Part shown: positions 18,315 through 29,059 of the stretch, piece by piece
Layout: the number at the start of each line of letters is the position of its first letter
How positions within the stretch are numbered: position 1 is the first letter of the stretch
DNA from: Shewanella sp. OMA3-2
GTDB lineage: Bacteria > Pseudomonadota > Gammaproteobacteria > Enterobacterales > Shewanellaceae
Direction: 5' to 3'
DNA length: 64,000 bases
NCBI RefSeq assembly: GCF_021513195.1
Contig: NZ_CP090974.1
Span: forward strand, 3,174,001-3,238,000
Position numbers and translations under genes: made by a program
Notes under the pieces: model-generated
The model's database searches: none
Seen by the model: only the letters and a program-made list of their open reading frames with translations
What the model was told of the DNA's origin: nothing

Positions 18315-18545
18315 GTTGGTTCTCCGTTAGCTCTCCCAAAGCTGATTATGAGCAGAATTAAACCAATATCCCTATTAGACCAATGGATAAGTATTGAGAG
18401 TTATAAGCGCTGTGGCAATTACATAAACATGTAATTGCCACACACCGACAAAAAAATAAAACTATATAATTAAATAACTTAAACAACTAACACAATCATA
18501 ATGGCAAGATGAATTAACAGCTGTAAAATAGATTTTTTACCACAA

Positions 18546-18565
18546 ACTTTACCTTTACGTAAACT
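18546..18565. promoter_or_regulatory. Probable LiuR operator
   Basis: An inverted repeat TTTAC-N6-GTAAA (18548-18552 and 18559-18563) with matching flanks, about 40 bp before the liuR start codon. MerR-family regulators bind such dyads in promoters with long spacers. It lies in the shared prpE-liuR region and may also affect prpE. Confidence 0.55.
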
Positions 18566-18602
18566 TCATATATCGTGCATCAAAAGAAACCTATTTGGTG
18601 AG

Positions 18603-19013
18603 ATGATGAACGCTACAGTCAGCACCCAATCTACATACTCTATCAGTGATTTATCAAAAGAATTTGATATCACCACGCGCAGCATCCGTTTTTATGAGGA
18701 TCAGGGCTTAATCAAGCCTAAACGCCGTGGCCAAACACGTATATACACCTTAAAAGATCGCGTCAGACTAAAACTGATTTTACGCGGTAAACGTTTAGGT
18801 TTTTCATTGGCAGAAACCCGCCGCTTATTTGAACTTTACGATGCAGACAAATCAAGTACATCACAGCTTAATACTATGCTGGACTTAGTTAATGACAAAA
18901 AAGCCGCCCTGCAGCAACAAATGGATGACATTAAAGTGGTGCTGATGGAACTCAACTCAGCCGAGCAGCAATGTAAATCTGCCTTAGAAACCAATAAGGC
19001 ATCAAAAACATAA
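18603..19013 (+). CDS. liuR: MerR-family regulator of branched-chain amino acid catabolism, LiuR
   Basis: A 136-residue regulator with an N-terminal MerR winged helix (ISDLSKEFDITTRSIRFYEDQGLI, residues about 12-35, then RVRLKLILRGKRLGFSLAETRRL) and a C-terminal coiled coil. It is the first gene before liuA in the same direction, the usual place of LiuR in Shewanella and relatives. The start is ATGATG: the first ATG directly abuts GGTGAG, and the second (18606) is only 3 nt further, so the start is uncertain by one codon. The segment 18600-18611, covering ribosome site and start, is perfectly complementary over 12 bases to the predicted small RNA at 5287-5387. Confidence 0.88.
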   Translation: MMNATVSTQSTYSISDLSKEFDITTRSIRFYEDQGLIKPKRRGQTRIYTLKDRVRLKLILRGKRLGFSLAETRRLFELYDADKSSTSQLNTMLDLVNDKKAALQQQMDDIKVVLMELNSAEQQCKSALETNKASKT

Positions 19014-19264
19014 ACGCAATTTATTGACTATGATTGCAACGATTGTCATGCCCAAGTTAGCGAGTACTGTGAGACAAGTGGCATTAGTTAATAACTATGC
19101 CATGAATAAATAAAAGTGCCACTAGTCAGTAAAAGAACCGAATAATCGGTCATTAGGCACAAAATAGCATTTAGCTGTTCAATGCAGCTTTTAAAAGACA
19201 AGCAAATGACGCAAAACGCAATATAGCGTGGCGTCTCAAATAATAATTCAACAGGACATAAGCC

Positions 19265-20434
19265 ATGAGCGATTTATACAGCAGCCTTAATTTTGGTTTG
19301 GGCGAAGATATTGATATGTTGCGCGACGCTGTTCGCAGTTTTGCCAGCAACGAAATTGCCCCCATTGCCGCACAAGTAGACCAGGATAACGAGTTTCCTA
19401 ATCACATGTGGACTCAGTTGGGTGATATGGGCTTGCTTGGCGTCACTGTGCCAGAGGAATTTGGTGGTGCCAACATGGGGTACTTAGCCCATGTTGTAGC
19501 CATGGAAGAAGTTTCCCGCGCATCAGCCTCTATAGGCTTAAGCTATGGCGCCCACTCAAACTTATGTGTCAATCAAATTAATCGTAACGGTAATGACGCG
19601 CAACGCGCTAAATACCTACCAAAACTCGTTAGCGGCGAACATATAGGTGCGCTAGCAATGAGTGAACCTAATGCTGGCTCTGATGTTGTGTCAATGAAGC
19701 TTAGCGCCCGTAAAGAAGGCGACCGTTATATTCTTAATGGCAACAAAATGTGGATCACCAATGGTCCAGATGCGCACACTTATGTGATTTATGCCAAAAC
19801 TGATTTAGAAAAAGGTGCCCATGGCATTACCGCCTTTATCGTAGAACGCGGCTCTAAAGGTTTCAGCCAAGCGCAAAAACTGGATAAATTAGGTATGCGC
19901 GGTTCAAACACCTGTGAATTAGTGTTTGAAGATTGTGAAGTCCCAGAAGAGAATATTTTAGGTGGATTAAACAATGGCGTAAAAGTACTTATGAGCGGCC
20001 TAGATTATGAACGCGTAGTCTTATCAGGTGGCCCACTTGGTATAATGGCAGCCTGTATGGATATCGTTGTGCCTTACATTCACGAGCGTGTCCAGTTTGG
20101 TAAATCTATCGGTGAATTCCAGCTTATCCAGGGTAAAATTGCCGATATGTATACCGGTATGAATGCCGCCAGATCCTATGTTTACAACGTGGCAAAATCT
20201 TGTGACCGTGGTGAAACCACGCGCAAAGATGCTGCTGGCGCGATTCTTTATAGTGCCGAGCTCGCCACAAAAATGGCATTAGACGCCATTCAACTGCTTG
20301 GCGGCAACGGCTATGTAAATGAATTTGCCGCAGGTCGCTTACTGCGCGATGCCAAGCTATATGAAATTGGCGCAGGCACCTCAGAAATTCGCCGCATGTT
20401 AATTGGCCGCGAACTGTTTAACGAATCTAAATAA
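19265..20434 (+). CDS. liuA: Isovaleryl-CoA dehydrogenase
   Basis: A 389-residue FAD acyl-CoA dehydrogenase converting isovaleryl-CoA to 3-methylcrotonyl-CoA in leucine degradation. The FAD-binding signature is [14 protein letters not shown] (near residue 130), and MWITNGPDA follows. The catalytic glutamate is in [13 protein letters not shown], the position specific to isovaleryl-CoA dehydrogenases (most other family members carry the base nearer the C-terminus). [11 protein letters not shown] lies near the end. AGGA lies 8 nt before the ATG. It is the first structural gene of the liu operon. Electrons would go to ETF. Confidence 0.95.
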   Translation: MSDLYSSLNFGLGEDIDMLRDAVRSFASNEIAPIAAQVDQDNEFPNHMWTQLGDMGLLGVTVPEEFGGANMGYLAHVVAMEEVSRASASIGLSYGAHSNLCVNQINRNGNDAQRAKYLPKLVSGEHIGALAMSEPNAGSDVVSMKLSARKEGDRYILNGNKMWITNGPDAHTYVIYAKTDLEKGAHGITAFIVERGSKGFSQAQKLDKLGMRGSNTCELVFEDCEVPEENILGGLNNGVKVLMSGLDYERVVLSGGPLGIMAACMDIVVPYIHERVQFGKSIGEFQLIQGKIADMYTGMNAARSYVYNVAKSCDRGETTRKDAAGAILYSAELATKMALDAIQLLGGNGYVNEFAAGRLLRDAKLYEIGAGTSEIRRMLIGRELFNESK

Positions 20435-20500
20435 TGGTTAATGCGTTAGCCTTACTGCAACTTGTTATCAAGTGAATAAGTCAGGCTAACCCTTTTCCAC

Positions 20501-20540
20501 TTGAGGGGTAAGTTAATCGGCGTAAACGCCCTCCCCTCAA
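20501..20540 (+). promoter_or_regulatory. Intercistronic hairpin between liuA and liuB
   Basis: TTGAGGGG (20501-20508) pairs with CCCCTCAA (20533-20540), and the interior holds a second stem GGCG-TAAA-CGCC. No T run follows, so it is more likely an mRNA-stability or processing element than a terminator. Confidence 0.55.
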
Positions 20541-20573
20541 TACCTTAATTTGTGCTCAATAAAGGATATTGAC

Positions 20574-22181
20574 ATGACGCACCTGAGCAGCAAGATAAAT
20601 CCTCGTAGTGATGAATTCAAAGCTAAATATGATGATATGGCTTTGCTAGTCGAAGATCTGCAGCAAAAACTGGCAACAATTGAACAAGGCGGTGGCCCTG
20701 TGGCGTGTGAACGCCATTTGTCCCGTGGAAAATTATTACCCCGCCACCGAGTCGAAAAACTGCTCGACCCAGGTTCTCCTTTTCTAGAGATCGCCCAGTT
20801 TGCCGCATTTGAAGTGTATGACGAAGATGTCCCTGCCGCAGGTGTAATTGCCGGTATAGGCCGTGTAAGCGGCGTTGAGTGTATGATTATTGCTAATGAT
20901 GCCACCGTAAAAGGTGGCACTTACTACCCTATTACAGTGAAAAAGCATTTACGCGCACAGGACATTGCTAAACGTTGTCATTTACCGTGTATTTATTTGG
21001 TCGATTCTGGTGGGGCAAACTTACCACGCCAAGACGAAGTGTTTCCAGACCGCGATCATTTCGGCCGTATCTTTTACAATCAAGCTCAAATGTCAGCCCT
21101 AGGTATTCCGCAAATAGCTGTGGTAATGGGCCTATGTACTGCCAGGGGCGCTTACGTACCCGCAATGGCTGACGAATCGATTATTGTTAAAGATCAAGGC
21201 ACCATCTTTTTAGCCGGTCCACCATTAGTTAAAGCCGCCACGGGCGAAGAAGTGTCAGCGGAAGAACTTGGCGGCGCAGAAGTACATACCAAAATCTCAG
21301 GTGTTGCCGATCATTTAGCTCAAAATGATGATCATGCATTAGAACTGGCTCGCCGTGCCGTATCACGCTTAAACCATCAAAAAACTATCGCGAGTATGCT
21401 CAGTCCGGTCAAACCGCCTAAGTATGACATTCATGAGCTTTACGGCATTGTTGGCACCGACCTTAAAAAGCCCTTTGATGTTAAAGAAGTCATTGGCCGT
21501 ATCGTTGATGACTCAGACTTTGACGAATTTAAAGCCAATTATGGCGCAACATTAGTGTGTGGCTTTGCCCGCATTCATGGTTACCCTGTGGGTATTGTGG
21601 CGAATAATGGCATTTTGTTCTCTGAGTCAGCGCAAAAAGGCGCTCACTTTATTGAGCTATGTTGCCAACGTAAAATCCCCTTACTGTTTTTACAAAATAT
21701 TACCGGCTTCATGGTGGGTAAAAAGTATGAACACGAAGGTATTGCCAAACACGGTGCCAAAATGGTTACCGCGGTATCATGTGCCAATGTGCCTAAATTT
21801 ACCGTGATTATTGGCGGCAGTTATGGCGCAGGTAACTACGGCATGTGTGGCCGCGCGTTCGAGCCCACCATGATGTGGATGTGGCCAAATGCACGTATTT
21901 CAGTGATGGGCGGTGAGCAAGCCGCTGGCGTACTTGCCACCGTTCGCCGTGACGGTTTAGCCCGTAAAGGGGTTGAATGGACCAGCGAAGAAGAACAAGC
22001 ATTTAGAAAGCCGATTGTTGACCAATATGACAAAGAAGGTCATCCATACCATGCCAGTGCCCGCCTGTGGGACGATGGTATTATTGATCCGGCGCAGACC
22101 CGTGATGTAGTTGGTCTAGCGTTATCTGCGGCATTAAACGCCCCTATTGAAGACACCAAATTTGGTGTGTTCCGCATGTAA
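20574..22181 (+). CDS. liuB: Methylcrotonyl-CoA carboxylase, carboxyltransferase subunit
   Basis: A 535-residue crotonase-fold carboxyltransferase that moves CO2 from biotin on LiuD to 3-methylcrotonyl-CoA. Signatures include [35 protein letters not shown] and, in the C-terminal half, [15 protein letters not shown] and [10 protein letters not shown]. Length matches family members (about 535). An upstream in-frame ATG at 20550 exists, but AAAGGA lies 7 nt before the ATG at 20574, which decides the start. It lies between liuA and liuC. Confidence 0.95.
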   Translation: MTHLSSKINPRSDEFKAKYDDMALLVEDLQQKLATIEQGGGPVACERHLSRGKLLPRHRVEKLLDPGSPFLEIAQFAAFEVYDEDVPAAGVIAGIGRVSGVECMIIANDATVKGGTYYPITVKKHLRAQDIAKRCHLPCIYLVDSGGANLPRQDEVFPDRDHFGRIFYNQAQMSALGIPQIAVVMGLCTARGAYVPAMADESIIVKDQGTIFLAGPPLVKAATGEEVSAEELGGAEVHTKISGVADHLAQNDDHALELARRAVSRLNHQKTIASMLSPVKPPKYDIHELYGIVGTDLKKPFDVKEVIGRIVDDSDFDEFKANYGATLVCGFARIHGYPVGIVANNGILFSESAQKGAHFIELCCQRKIPLLFLQNITGFMVGKKYEHEGIAKHGAKMVTAVSCANVPKFTVIIGGSYGAGNYGMCGRAFEPTMMWMWPNARISVMGGEQAAGVLATVRRDGLARKGVEWTSEEEQAFRKPIVDQYDKEGHPYHASARLWDDGIIDPAQTRDVVGLALSAALNAPIEDTKFGVFRM

Positions 22182-22207
22182 TTGCGTTGTATCAATAGGA
22201 GCTTAAT

Positions 22208-23026
22208 ATGACCATACAAGATGATTTTCAATTTATCCAATGCCAGCTAAACGAAGGTGTCGGTGAATTAATATTAAATCGCGCAGAAAAACATAATGCC
22301 TTCGATGAAGTGATGATTAATGAAATGATTACCGCCATCGAACAATTTGCCAATTCATCAAAATGCCAAATACTGTTACTGCGCGCCAACGGCAAAAACT
22401 TCAGTGCAGGGGCAGATCTTAATTGGATGCGCAAGCAAGCCAAAATGGATTTTGACCAGAACCTCACTGATGCCCACGAACTTGCCAAACTGATGCATGT
22501 ACTGGATAAGTTCCCAAAGCCGACTATCGCACTGGTTAATGGTGCCGCCTTTGGTGGCGCATTAGGATTAATTTGCTGCTGCGATATTGCGATCGCCAAT
22601 GAACGAGCCAGTTTCTGCCTAAGTGAAGTGAAGTTAGGCTTAATTCCTGCGGTAATTAGCCCGTATGTCGTGCGGGCAATGGGTAATCGTCAGGCTAGGC
22701 GTTACATGTTAACCGCTGAGCGCTTTAGTGCAGAAGAAGCGCTTAAACAGCAAGTTATTCATGCCATTAATGATGATTTAGATGCCGCCGCAGCACCTTT
22801 TATTGCCGCCTTTAAAGCGAACAGCCCGCAAGGTATGGCATGGGTTAAAACCTTAGTGTCTCGATTAGAAGATGGCGTAATTGACGATGAGACACTGAGC
22901 TACACCAGTGAACAAATCGCCCGCATTCGAGTATCTGATGAAGGCCAAGAAGGGCTAAATGCCTTTTTCGAAAAACGCTCTCCGGCCTGGCAAGATGCCG
23001 CCGTCCCTCTAGTAGGAGCTAAATAA
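22208..23026 (+). CDS. liuC: Methylglutaconyl-CoA hydratase
   Basis: A 272-residue enoyl-CoA hydratase/isomerase family protein, converting 3-methylglutaconyl-CoA to HMG-CoA in leucine degradation. The oxyanion-hole segments are RANGKNFSAGADLNWM (near residue 62) and GAAFGGALGLICCCDIAI (near 117). The catalytic-type Glu is in SEVKLGLIPAVISPYV (near 139). AGGAG precedes the ATG by about 7 nt. The stop codon shares one base with the liuD start (TAATG), showing translational coupling. The specific substrate is inferred from the operon. Confidence 0.92.
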   Translation: MTIQDDFQFIQCQLNEGVGELILNRAEKHNAFDEVMINEMITAIEQFANSSKCQILLLRANGKNFSAGADLNWMRKQAKMDFDQNLTDAHELAKLMHVLDKFPKPTIALVNGAAFGGALGLICCCDIAIANERASFCLSEVKLGLIPAVISPYVVRAMGNRQARRYMLTAERFSAEEALKQQVIHAINDDLDAAAAPFIAAFKANSPQGMAWVKTLVSRLEDGVIDDETLSYTSEQIARIRVSDEGQEGLNAFFEKRSPAWQDAAVPLVGAK

Positions 23027-25050
23027 TGATTACTAAATTACTGATAGCCAACCGTGGTGAAATTGCCTGCCGTATTATTAAAACGGCTAAAGCCATGGGC
23101 GTACGTACCATAGCCTTATATTCTGATGCCGATAAAGATGCCCTTCATGTTGCCATGGCGGATGAGTCTTATCATTTAGGTGGCAGTGCACCAGCGGACT
23201 CATATTTAAAAGCTAATTTGATTATTGATATTGCCAAACGTTCTGGCGCAGAAGCGATTCACCCTGGTTATGGTTTCCTGTCTGAAAATGCCGCCTTTGC
23301 CCGCAAGTGTGAGCAAAATGGTATTGCCTTTGTCGGGCCTGGCAGTGATGCCATTGATGCTATGGGCAGCAAAAGCGCAGCAAAAGAAATTATGGGTAAA
23401 GCTAATGTGCCATTAGTGCCTGGTTATCATGGTGATGATCAAACTGATGACAACTTAGTGTATCAAGCCACACAAGTCGGCTTTCCGCTATTGATAAAAG
23501 CGGCATATGGCGGTGGCGGTAAAGGCATGCGCATCGTTGAAAATGACACTGAAACCCTTGAAGCTATCCGCTCAGCCCGTCGTGAAGCAACCTCATCCTT
23601 TGGCAATGATAAATTACTAATGGAGCGTTATTTACGTCAACCTCGCCATGTAGAAGTGCAGGTTTTTGCCGACAGTAAAGGCAATGCCATCTATTTATCA
23701 GACCGTGATTGCTCTATTCAACGTCGTCACCAAAAAGTAGTTGAGGAAGCGCCGGCACCTGGATTGTCTGACGAGCTACGCATTCAAATGGGTGAAGCTG
23801 CGGTTGCCGCCGCTAAAGCCATTGATTATGTGGGCGCGGGCACGGTAGAGTTTCTACTGGATACCGACAACAGCTTCTACTTCATGGAAATGAATACTCG
23901 TCTGCAAGTAGAGCATCCAGTGACCGAAATGGTCACGGGCCAAGACTTAGTCAAATGGCAACTTCTGGTCGCAAGTGGTGGTGAACTGCCGTTAAAACAG
24001 GATGAAGTGCGTATTCATGGTCACTCATTTGAAGTACGTATTTACGCTGAAGACCCCCAGAATGAATTTTTACCTGCTAGCGGTAAGCTAAACTTTTTAC
24101 GAGAGCCAGAACAAAATCGCCATGTGCGTATTGACTCGGGCATCCGTGAAAACGATGTGATCAGTAACTTCTATGACCCGATGATCGCTAAACTGATTGT
24201 CTGGGATGAAACCCGTCCACGCGCCTTACACCGCTTAGTCAATGCGCTCGAGTCTTATCAAATTAGTGGCCTAAAACATAACATTGAGTTTTTAGCTAAC
24301 ATTGCCGAACACCCAGCCTTTGCGAAAGCTGATTTTTGTACCGACTTTATCGAACGCTATGGCAACACCTTAATTGGTGATGCCAGCAGTGAATCTGATA
24401 CCGCTATTGCCCTAGCAGGTTTATATCAAGTACTACTACGTCAGCAACAAGCAAAAGTGAATGCGGTTAATAGTAATGATCCCTATTCACCTTGGGGACA
24501 AGTCAGCGGTTTTAGATTAAACAGTGCCAGCATTCATCATGTTGCCTTACTTGATGAAAAACACGAACTGCAAAACTTACTGATGACAGACTTAGGCAGT
24601 GCATTGCACCTAGGCTTAAATGGCCAAGCACTAAAACTGGCCGGTCAAATTAAAGATGATGTGTTATTTGCTGAAATTAATGGCCATAAAAGTAAAGTGC
24701 CTGTCAGCTGTGATGGCGACGACTTCACCCTATTTCTATCCAGCGGCAGTTACCACTTTACCGCAGTACTTGCACAAGTGGCCGACGAAACCATTAACAG
24801 CGCAGACAAGTTAAAAGCACCCATGAATGGCACAGTGGTCACTCACCTTGTTGAAGTGGGCGCAACCGTTAAAGCTGGCCAAGGCTTACTAGTGATGGAA
24901 GCCATGAAAATGGAATACACCATCGAAGCCCCATTTGATGGCGTAGTCACCGAGTTTTATTTCCAAAGCGGTGAGCTAGTAAGCGATGGCGTACAGCTAT
25001 TACATGTTGAAGAATCAGTCGTGGAAACTGACAAGGAAGCTAAAGCATGA
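23026..25050 (+). CDS. liuD: Methylcrotonyl-CoA carboxylase, biotin-carrying subunit
   Basis: A 674-residue protein joining biotin carboxylase and biotin carrier. The N-terminal carboxylase begins [17 protein letters not shown], the ATP-grasp loop is [14 protein letters not shown] (near 165), and [14 protein letters not shown] lies near 290. The C-terminal lipoyl/biotinyl domain has MEAMKME with the biotinylated Lys628. It pairs with LiuB in a hetero-oligomer. It overlaps liuC by one base and liuE by four (ATGA), so the three are translationally coupled. Confidence 0.96.
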   Translation: MITKLLIANRGEIACRIIKTAKAMGVRTIALYSDADKDALHVAMADESYHLGGSAPADSYLKANLIIDIAKRSGAEAIHPGYGFLSENAAFARKCEQNGIAFVGPGSDAIDAMGSKSAAKEIMGKANVPLVPGYHGDDQTDDNLVYQATQVGFPLLIKAAYGGGGKGMRIVENDTETLEAIRSARREATSSFGNDKLLMERYLRQPRHVEVQVFADSKGNAIYLSDRDCSIQRRHQKVVEEAPAPGLSDELRIQMGEAAVAAAKAIDYVGAGTVEFLLDTDNSFYFMEMNTRLQVEHPVTEMVTGQDLVKWQLLVASGGELPLKQDEVRIHGHSFEVRIYAEDPQNEFLPASGKLNFLREPEQNRHVRIDSGIRENDVISNFYDPMIAKLIVWDETRPRALHRLVNALESYQISGLKHNIEFLANIAEHPAFAKADFCTDFIERYGNTLIGDASSESDTAIALAGLYQVLLRQQQAKVNAVNSNDPYSPWGQVSGFRLNSASIHHVALLDEKHELQNLLMTDLGSALHLGLNGQALKLAGQIKDDVLFAEINGHKSKVPVSCDGDDFTLFLSSGSYHFTAVLAQVADETINSADKLKAPMNGTVVTHLVEVGATVKAGQGLLVMEAMKMEYTIEAPFDGVVTEFYFQSGELVSDGVQLLHVEESVVETDKEAKA

Positions 25051-25934
25051 TGCCATCAAAGGTGAGCATTTTTGAAGTTGGCGCCCGCGACGGTTTACAA
25101 AATGAAGTTCCGGTACCCACAGCCGCTAAACTGCAATTGATTGCAGACTTAGCGGCAGCGGGTCTTACTCGTATTGAAGCGGGCAGTTTTGTATCGCCTA
25201 AATGGGTGCCACAAATGGCAGACTCTGGTGATATTTTCAGCCAAATGCCTCGGGTTAAAGGTGTGACGTATAGTGCGTTAACCCCTAATTTGAAAGGTTT
25301 TGAGCTGGCACTAGCCTCTGGCGCAGATGAAGTGGCAATATTTGGCGCCGCTTCAGAAAGCTTCAGCCAGAAAAATATTAATTGTTCAATTGATGAATCA
25401 ATTGAACGCTTCATGCCATTGATGCAACAAGCAAAACAGCACAATATTGCAGTACGTGGCTATGTATCGTGCGTGCTTGGCTGCCCTTATGAAGGTCGTA
25501 TCGATGTCAATGAAGTCGCCCGTGTGTCTGAAATTCTTTACAAAATGGGCTGTTACGAGATTTCATTGGGTGACACCATAGGTATTGGCACGCCATCAGA
25601 TGCCCGTAAAATGGTAGAAGCCGTGGCAAATGTGGTGCCGGTCAGTAAACTAGCGCTGCACTTTCACGATACTTACGGGCAAGCATTAGCCAATATTTTA
25701 GCTTGTTTAGATATGGGCGTAACTAGCTTTGATGCATCTGTGGCGGGATTGGGCGGATGTCCTTATGCTAAAGGCGCCTCAGGAAACTTAGCAACTGAAG
25801 ACTTAGTTTATATGCTGCATGGAATGGGGATTGAGACTGGTATTGATCTCAATAAACTTGCCCATGCAGGTAATAATATTAGCCAAATTATTGGCCGAAA
25901 AAGTGCTTCAAAAGTTGCTAATGCATTAGCCTAG
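25047..25934 (+). CDS. liuE: Hydroxymethylglutaryl-CoA lyase
   Basis: A 295-residue TIM-barrel lyase cleaving HMG-CoA to acetoacetate and acetyl-CoA. It starts with the DRE-TIM motif ([10 protein letters not shown], residues about 12-21), has the metal ligands in [10 protein letters not shown] (near 207), and the family active-site signature [17 protein letters not shown] (near 230-250) with its catalytic Cys. It overlaps liuD by four bases. Confidence 0.96.
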   Translation: MMPSKVSIFEVGARDGLQNEVPVPTAAKLQLIADLAAAGLTRIEAGSFVSPKWVPQMADSGDIFSQMPRVKGVTYSALTPNLKGFELALASGADEVAIFGAASESFSQKNINCSIDESIERFMPLMQQAKQHNIAVRGYVSCVLGCPYEGRIDVNEVARVSEILYKMGCYEISLGDTIGIGTPSDARKMVEAVANVVPVSKLALHFHDTYGQALANILACLDMGVTSFDASVAGLGGCPYAKGASGNLATEDLVYMLHGMGIETGIDLNKLAHAGNNISQIIGRKSASKVANALA

Positions 25935-26023
25935 TTTAGATTGGCAACGAACTAATTTTTAAGCTGCTGACTCAAATAAAAATCAGCATCTATCAAACAT
26001 AATAACGAGAAAAGGACAGCACA

Positions 26024-26734
26024 ATGGCAGGTTTTAATAAAGTCGTTCACAGCTATGATGAAGCGCTCGCTGGTCTGACAGATAACATGACCTTAATGGT
26101 CGGCGGGTTTGGTTTATGTGGTATTCCTGAAGGTTTAATCAACCATATGGTTAAATTAGGCGTAACCGGACTAACCGCTATTTCAAACAATGCTGGGGTA
26201 GATGATTTCGGTTTAGGCTTGTTACTTAAACAACGTCAAATTGCCACTATGATCGCCTCTTACGTGGGCGAAAATGCCACTTTTGAACAGCAAATGCTGT
26301 CAGGTGAATTAAACGTTATTTTAACCCCGCAGGGTACTTTAGCTGAAAAAATTCGCGCAGGTGGTGCTGGTATTCCCGCTTTTTTCACCGCAACGGGTTA
26401 CGGCACACCTATTGCTGATGGCAAAGAAACCCGCGAAATCAAAGGACGTCATTATGTGTTAGAGGAGTCTCTTACTGCAGATTTCGCGTTAGTTCGAGCA
26501 TGGAAAGCTGACACTATGGGTAATTTAGTGTTCCGTAAAACTGCCGCTAACTTTAACCCTATGATGGCCACCGCCGGTAAAATTACTGTCGTAGAAGCTG
26601 AAGAAATTGTTCAGCCAGGAGAGCTTGACCCTAATCATATACATACCCCTGGCATTTATGTGGATCGCGTCATCAAAGCCAGCTTTGAAAAACGCATTGA
26701 ACAACGTACTGTCACCCAAGCTACGGCTAAATAA
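26024..26734 (+). CDS. liuF: 3-oxoacid CoA-transferase, subunit A
   Basis: A 236-residue CoA-transferase family I alpha subunit, with the CoA-binding loop [14 protein letters not shown] (near residue 26) and the family pattern of the ScoA/AtoD type. Together with the next gene it would activate acetoacetate from LiuE with CoA from succinyl-CoA or acetyl-CoA. AAAGGA lies 7 nt before the ATG. It follows liuE by about 90 bp and is probably in the same transcript. The liuF name follows common usage for this operon; scoA would be equivalent. Confidence 0.9.
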   Translation: MAGFNKVVHSYDEALAGLTDNMTLMVGGFGLCGIPEGLINHMVKLGVTGLTAISNNAGVDDFGLGLLLKQRQIATMIASYVGENATFEQQMLSGELNVILTPQGTLAEKIRAGGAGIPAFFTATGYGTPIADGKETREIKGRHYVLEESLTADFALVRAWKADTMGNLVFRKTAANFNPMMATAGKITVVEAEEIVQPGELDPNHIHTPGIYVDRVIKASFEKRIEQRTVTQATAK

Positions 26735-26746
26735 AGGAGCAAGCAC

Positions 26747-27403
26747 ATGGCTTTATCAAGAGAACAACTTGCTCAACGCGTAGCAAAAGAAATGCAAGAT
26801 GGTTTTTACGTTAATTTAGGTATCGGCATTCCTACCCTAGTAGCCAACTATATTCCACAAGGCATGCAGGTTATGCTGCAATCTGAAAACGGTTTATTAG
26901 GCATGGGGCCGTTTCCAACTGAAGATGCTATCGATGCTGATTTAATTAACGCCGGTAAACAAACTGTTACCGCGGTTGATGGCGCGTCATTTTTCTCATC
27001 AGCAGAAAGTTTTGCCATGATCCGCGGTGGACATGTCGATTTAACCGTATTGGGTGCATTTGAAGTTGATGTGAATGGCTCAATCGCCTCTTGGATGATC
27101 CCAGGTAAGTTAATTAAAGGCATGGGCGGCGCAATGGACTTGGTTGCCGGCGCAGAGAATATTATCGTCACTATGATGCATGCCGACAAACACGGTAACT
27201 CTAAGTTACTTCCGTTATGTGAGCTGCCGTTAACCGGGTATGGCTGCATCAAACGCGTGATGACTGATCTAGCCTTTATCGAAATAAAAGACGGCGCATT
27301 CCACTTACTTGAACGCGCACCAGGTGTATCGGTTGAAGAAATTATTGCCAAAACGGCCGGTAAATTAATCGTGCCAGAACATGTACCAGAAATGGTGTTC
27401 TAA
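26747..27403 (+). CDS. liuG: 3-oxoacid CoA-transferase, subunit B
   Basis: A 218-residue beta subunit. The catalytic glutamate that forms the thioester is in QSENGLLGMGP (near residue 47). Further signatures are GGHVDLTVLGAFEVD and GAMDLVAGA. AAGGAG lies 7 nt before the ATG and the gap to subunit A is 12 bp. It is the last gene of the liu operon and is followed by a terminator. Confidence 0.92.
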   Translation: MALSREQLAQRVAKEMQDGFYVNLGIGIPTLVANYIPQGMQVMLQSENGLLGMGPFPTEDAIDADLINAGKQTVTAVDGASFFSSAESFAMIRGGHVDLTVLGAFEVDVNGSIASWMIPGKLIKGMGGAMDLVAGAENIIVTMMHADKHGNSKLLPLCELPLTGYGCIKRVMTDLAFIEIKDGAFHLLERAPGVSVEEIIAKTAGKLIVPEHVPEMVF

Positions 27404-27430
27404 ACGCTGATTTATACCTTTGAATGATTT

Positions 27431-27462
27431 TAAAAGCGTACTTTATTAAAGTGCGCTTTTTT
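27431..27462 (+). terminator. Terminator of the liu operon
   Basis: AAAAGCGTACTTT, a 3-nt loop, then AAAGTGCGCTTTTTT: an imperfect long stem with a T run, about 30 bp after liuG. Confidence 0.85.
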
Positions 27463-27500
27463 ATTACAGATATTTGGATGACCTTTTTATACTGCCACCT

Positions 27501-27538
27501 ATAAAAAAGCCCATCTGGCTTTAAAACTAGATAGGCTT
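27501..27538 (-). terminator. Terminator of the DUF1097 gene
   Basis: On the minus strand AAGCCTATCT and AGATGGGCTT pair (one G-U) and are followed by a T run, 26 bp after the stop codon. Confidence 0.75.
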
Positions 27539-27563
27539 CAATTAATCATCAATAAAAAGGCTA

Positions 27564-28067
27564 TCACTCTTTGGCGGGATCTTTTGATAAAGCGTTGTTC
27601 ACTAAGCTAGTTTGATATCTCTGCGTTAAACTGATCAATTGTTCGGTCAGTAAACTCATGCTGTAACCCAGCATAGCGCCAATCATTAACGGGGGAACAA
27701 TAGCCGCGATATCAGCATTCATTGCAAAGGTAATACAACAGCCGATAAATGTGCCTGGAATAAATGCCAATCGTTTATGGCTGGCTTGTAAACACATCAA
27801 ACTAGTGACAATCCCAGTGAGTGCGTAACTGATAATCGGTGAAACAAAAAAAGTACTGCCAGCGATAATAAGCCAGCCCCAGAAAACACCAGACAAGTTA
27901 GTGGCCATTGCCATTAACATGCCTTTAAAGCCACTGTCAGTTTGGGCAAAGAAGGTACTACAACCTAAAAAGCCAATCCAGGTCAGTAGCTGAAATACAT
28001 CTGCAACACCTGCCCATAAAGCAGCTAATAAACCTGCAGAAAGTGCAATTTGCCAACGATACGGCAT
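27564..28067 (-). CDS. DUF1097 family membrane protein
   Basis: A 167-residue protein with four to five hydrophobic helices: residues about 8-30 (LSAGLLAALWAGVADVFQLLTWIGF), 48-70, 74-90, 100-113 and 118-140. The general pattern matches DUF1097 (the YcdZ family of E. coli), of unknown function. AGGGG lies before the ATG. It is a single gene, convergent with the liu operon. Confidence 0.75.
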   Translation of the reverse strand: MPYRWQIALSAGLLAALWAGVADVFQLLTWIGFLGCSTFFAQTDSGFKGMLMAMATNLSGVFWGWLIIAGSTFFVSPIISYALTGIVTSLMCLQASHKRLAFIPGTFIGCCITFAMNADIAAIVPPLMIGAMLGYSMSLLTEQLISLTQRYQTSLVNNALSKDPAKE

Positions 28068-28287
28068 AAACGCCCCTAGATTTAGTCATTTTTAAGAATT
28101 TATAATCCTTAATTTAACACAATTATATTGGTAAATTGTATTTTTAATGCCAAAAATCAACCTTAGTCGTAATAAATCATGAAATCCAAAGCAAAGCCAA
28201 CAAGCCGTTGAACGATAATGAATTGAACAGTAATGAAGCGGTCAAGGGTCCTTATTGTTAATTCAGTGCCCCTTTCACCATTTTTGA

Positions 28288-28812
28288 TTATTGAATAAGT
28301 AACCCTACCGCTTTCACTAAATTAGGATCATCTGGATTGGAGGTGCGTGTAACCCACACCACATCGCCTTTTCTATCTATAAATATTGTTGTTGGGGTGC
28401 CTGTAACATCGTATTGTTTTGCAACAGCATCCCCTAAAATAAGTGTTGGCATACCTATGCCACGGTCAGTTAACGATTGCGCGGGGGTTGCACCGTCATC
28501 CTCATTAAAGCTTATCGCCATCATGACCAGATCAGTTTGTTTATTTTCCAGCCTTAAACGTTCTAGTCCGGGTTGTAATTTTTTACAATAAGGACACCAA
28601 GTGGCCCAAAAATGTAGCACTATCGGTTTACCTTTATGCTCGCTTAAAGTAAATACCTGCCCTTTTGCATCTTGTAGACTAAAATCATTAGCGGGAGTAG
28701 ATCCAACCGCCGCCGACATCAGTATCAGAGGTAAAACAATGAATAATTTACCACGCCTTAACCAATTAGAAATCACCGGGATTGGCAAGAATGATCGAAC
28801 GAATATATTCAT
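28288..28812 (-). CDS. Periplasmic TlpA/ResA-like thioredoxin
   Basis: A 174-residue thiol-disulfide protein. An N-terminal signal anchor (residues about 22-38, KLFIVLPLILMSAAVG) precedes a thioredoxin fold with the active site WCPYC (Cys73, Cys76) and a cis-Pro in TGTPTTIFID. AhpC-TSA/redoxin features suggest the ResA/TlpA subgroup, which usually reduces cytochrome c apoprotein or other periplasmic thiols. AAGG lies about 8 nt before the ATG. There is no cytochrome biogenesis gene next door, so the partner is unknown. Confidence 0.85.
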   Translation of the reverse strand: MNIFVRSFLPIPVISNWLRRGKLFIVLPLILMSAAVGSTPANDFSLQDAKGQVFTLSEHKGKPIVLHFWATWCPYCKKLQPGLERLRLENKQTDLVMMAISFNEDDGATPAQSLTDRGIGMPTLILGDAVAKQYDVTGTPTTIFIDRKGDVVWVTRTSNPDDPNLVKAVGLLIQ

Positions 28813-29059
28813 AATAATGGCCTTTTCAAAAATAATGCATTTATAAAATCTTGACTGTCACGCTGGGTATATAAAGCATATTAAAAGTGTTTAATACTAG
28901 ACCGCCAATCTAGTAATTTGTATTCAAGCTATAGCAGCCAATTCTCAACCAAAAAAGAATCAGCGATGGTTTACCACTAATGATTTACTATTAGAATAGC
29001 TTAAATTTGCTGAGATGATTTCGGGTATGTTTGCCTGACTTGATTAAGGCCTGTCAGCC

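Noticed and set aside
20537..20920. Minus-strand open frames inside liuB, liuC, liuG and other genes
   Set aside because: They lie antisense to strongly conserved coding sequence, have no ribosome sites and show low-complexity or cysteine/serine-rich composition typical of shadow frames.
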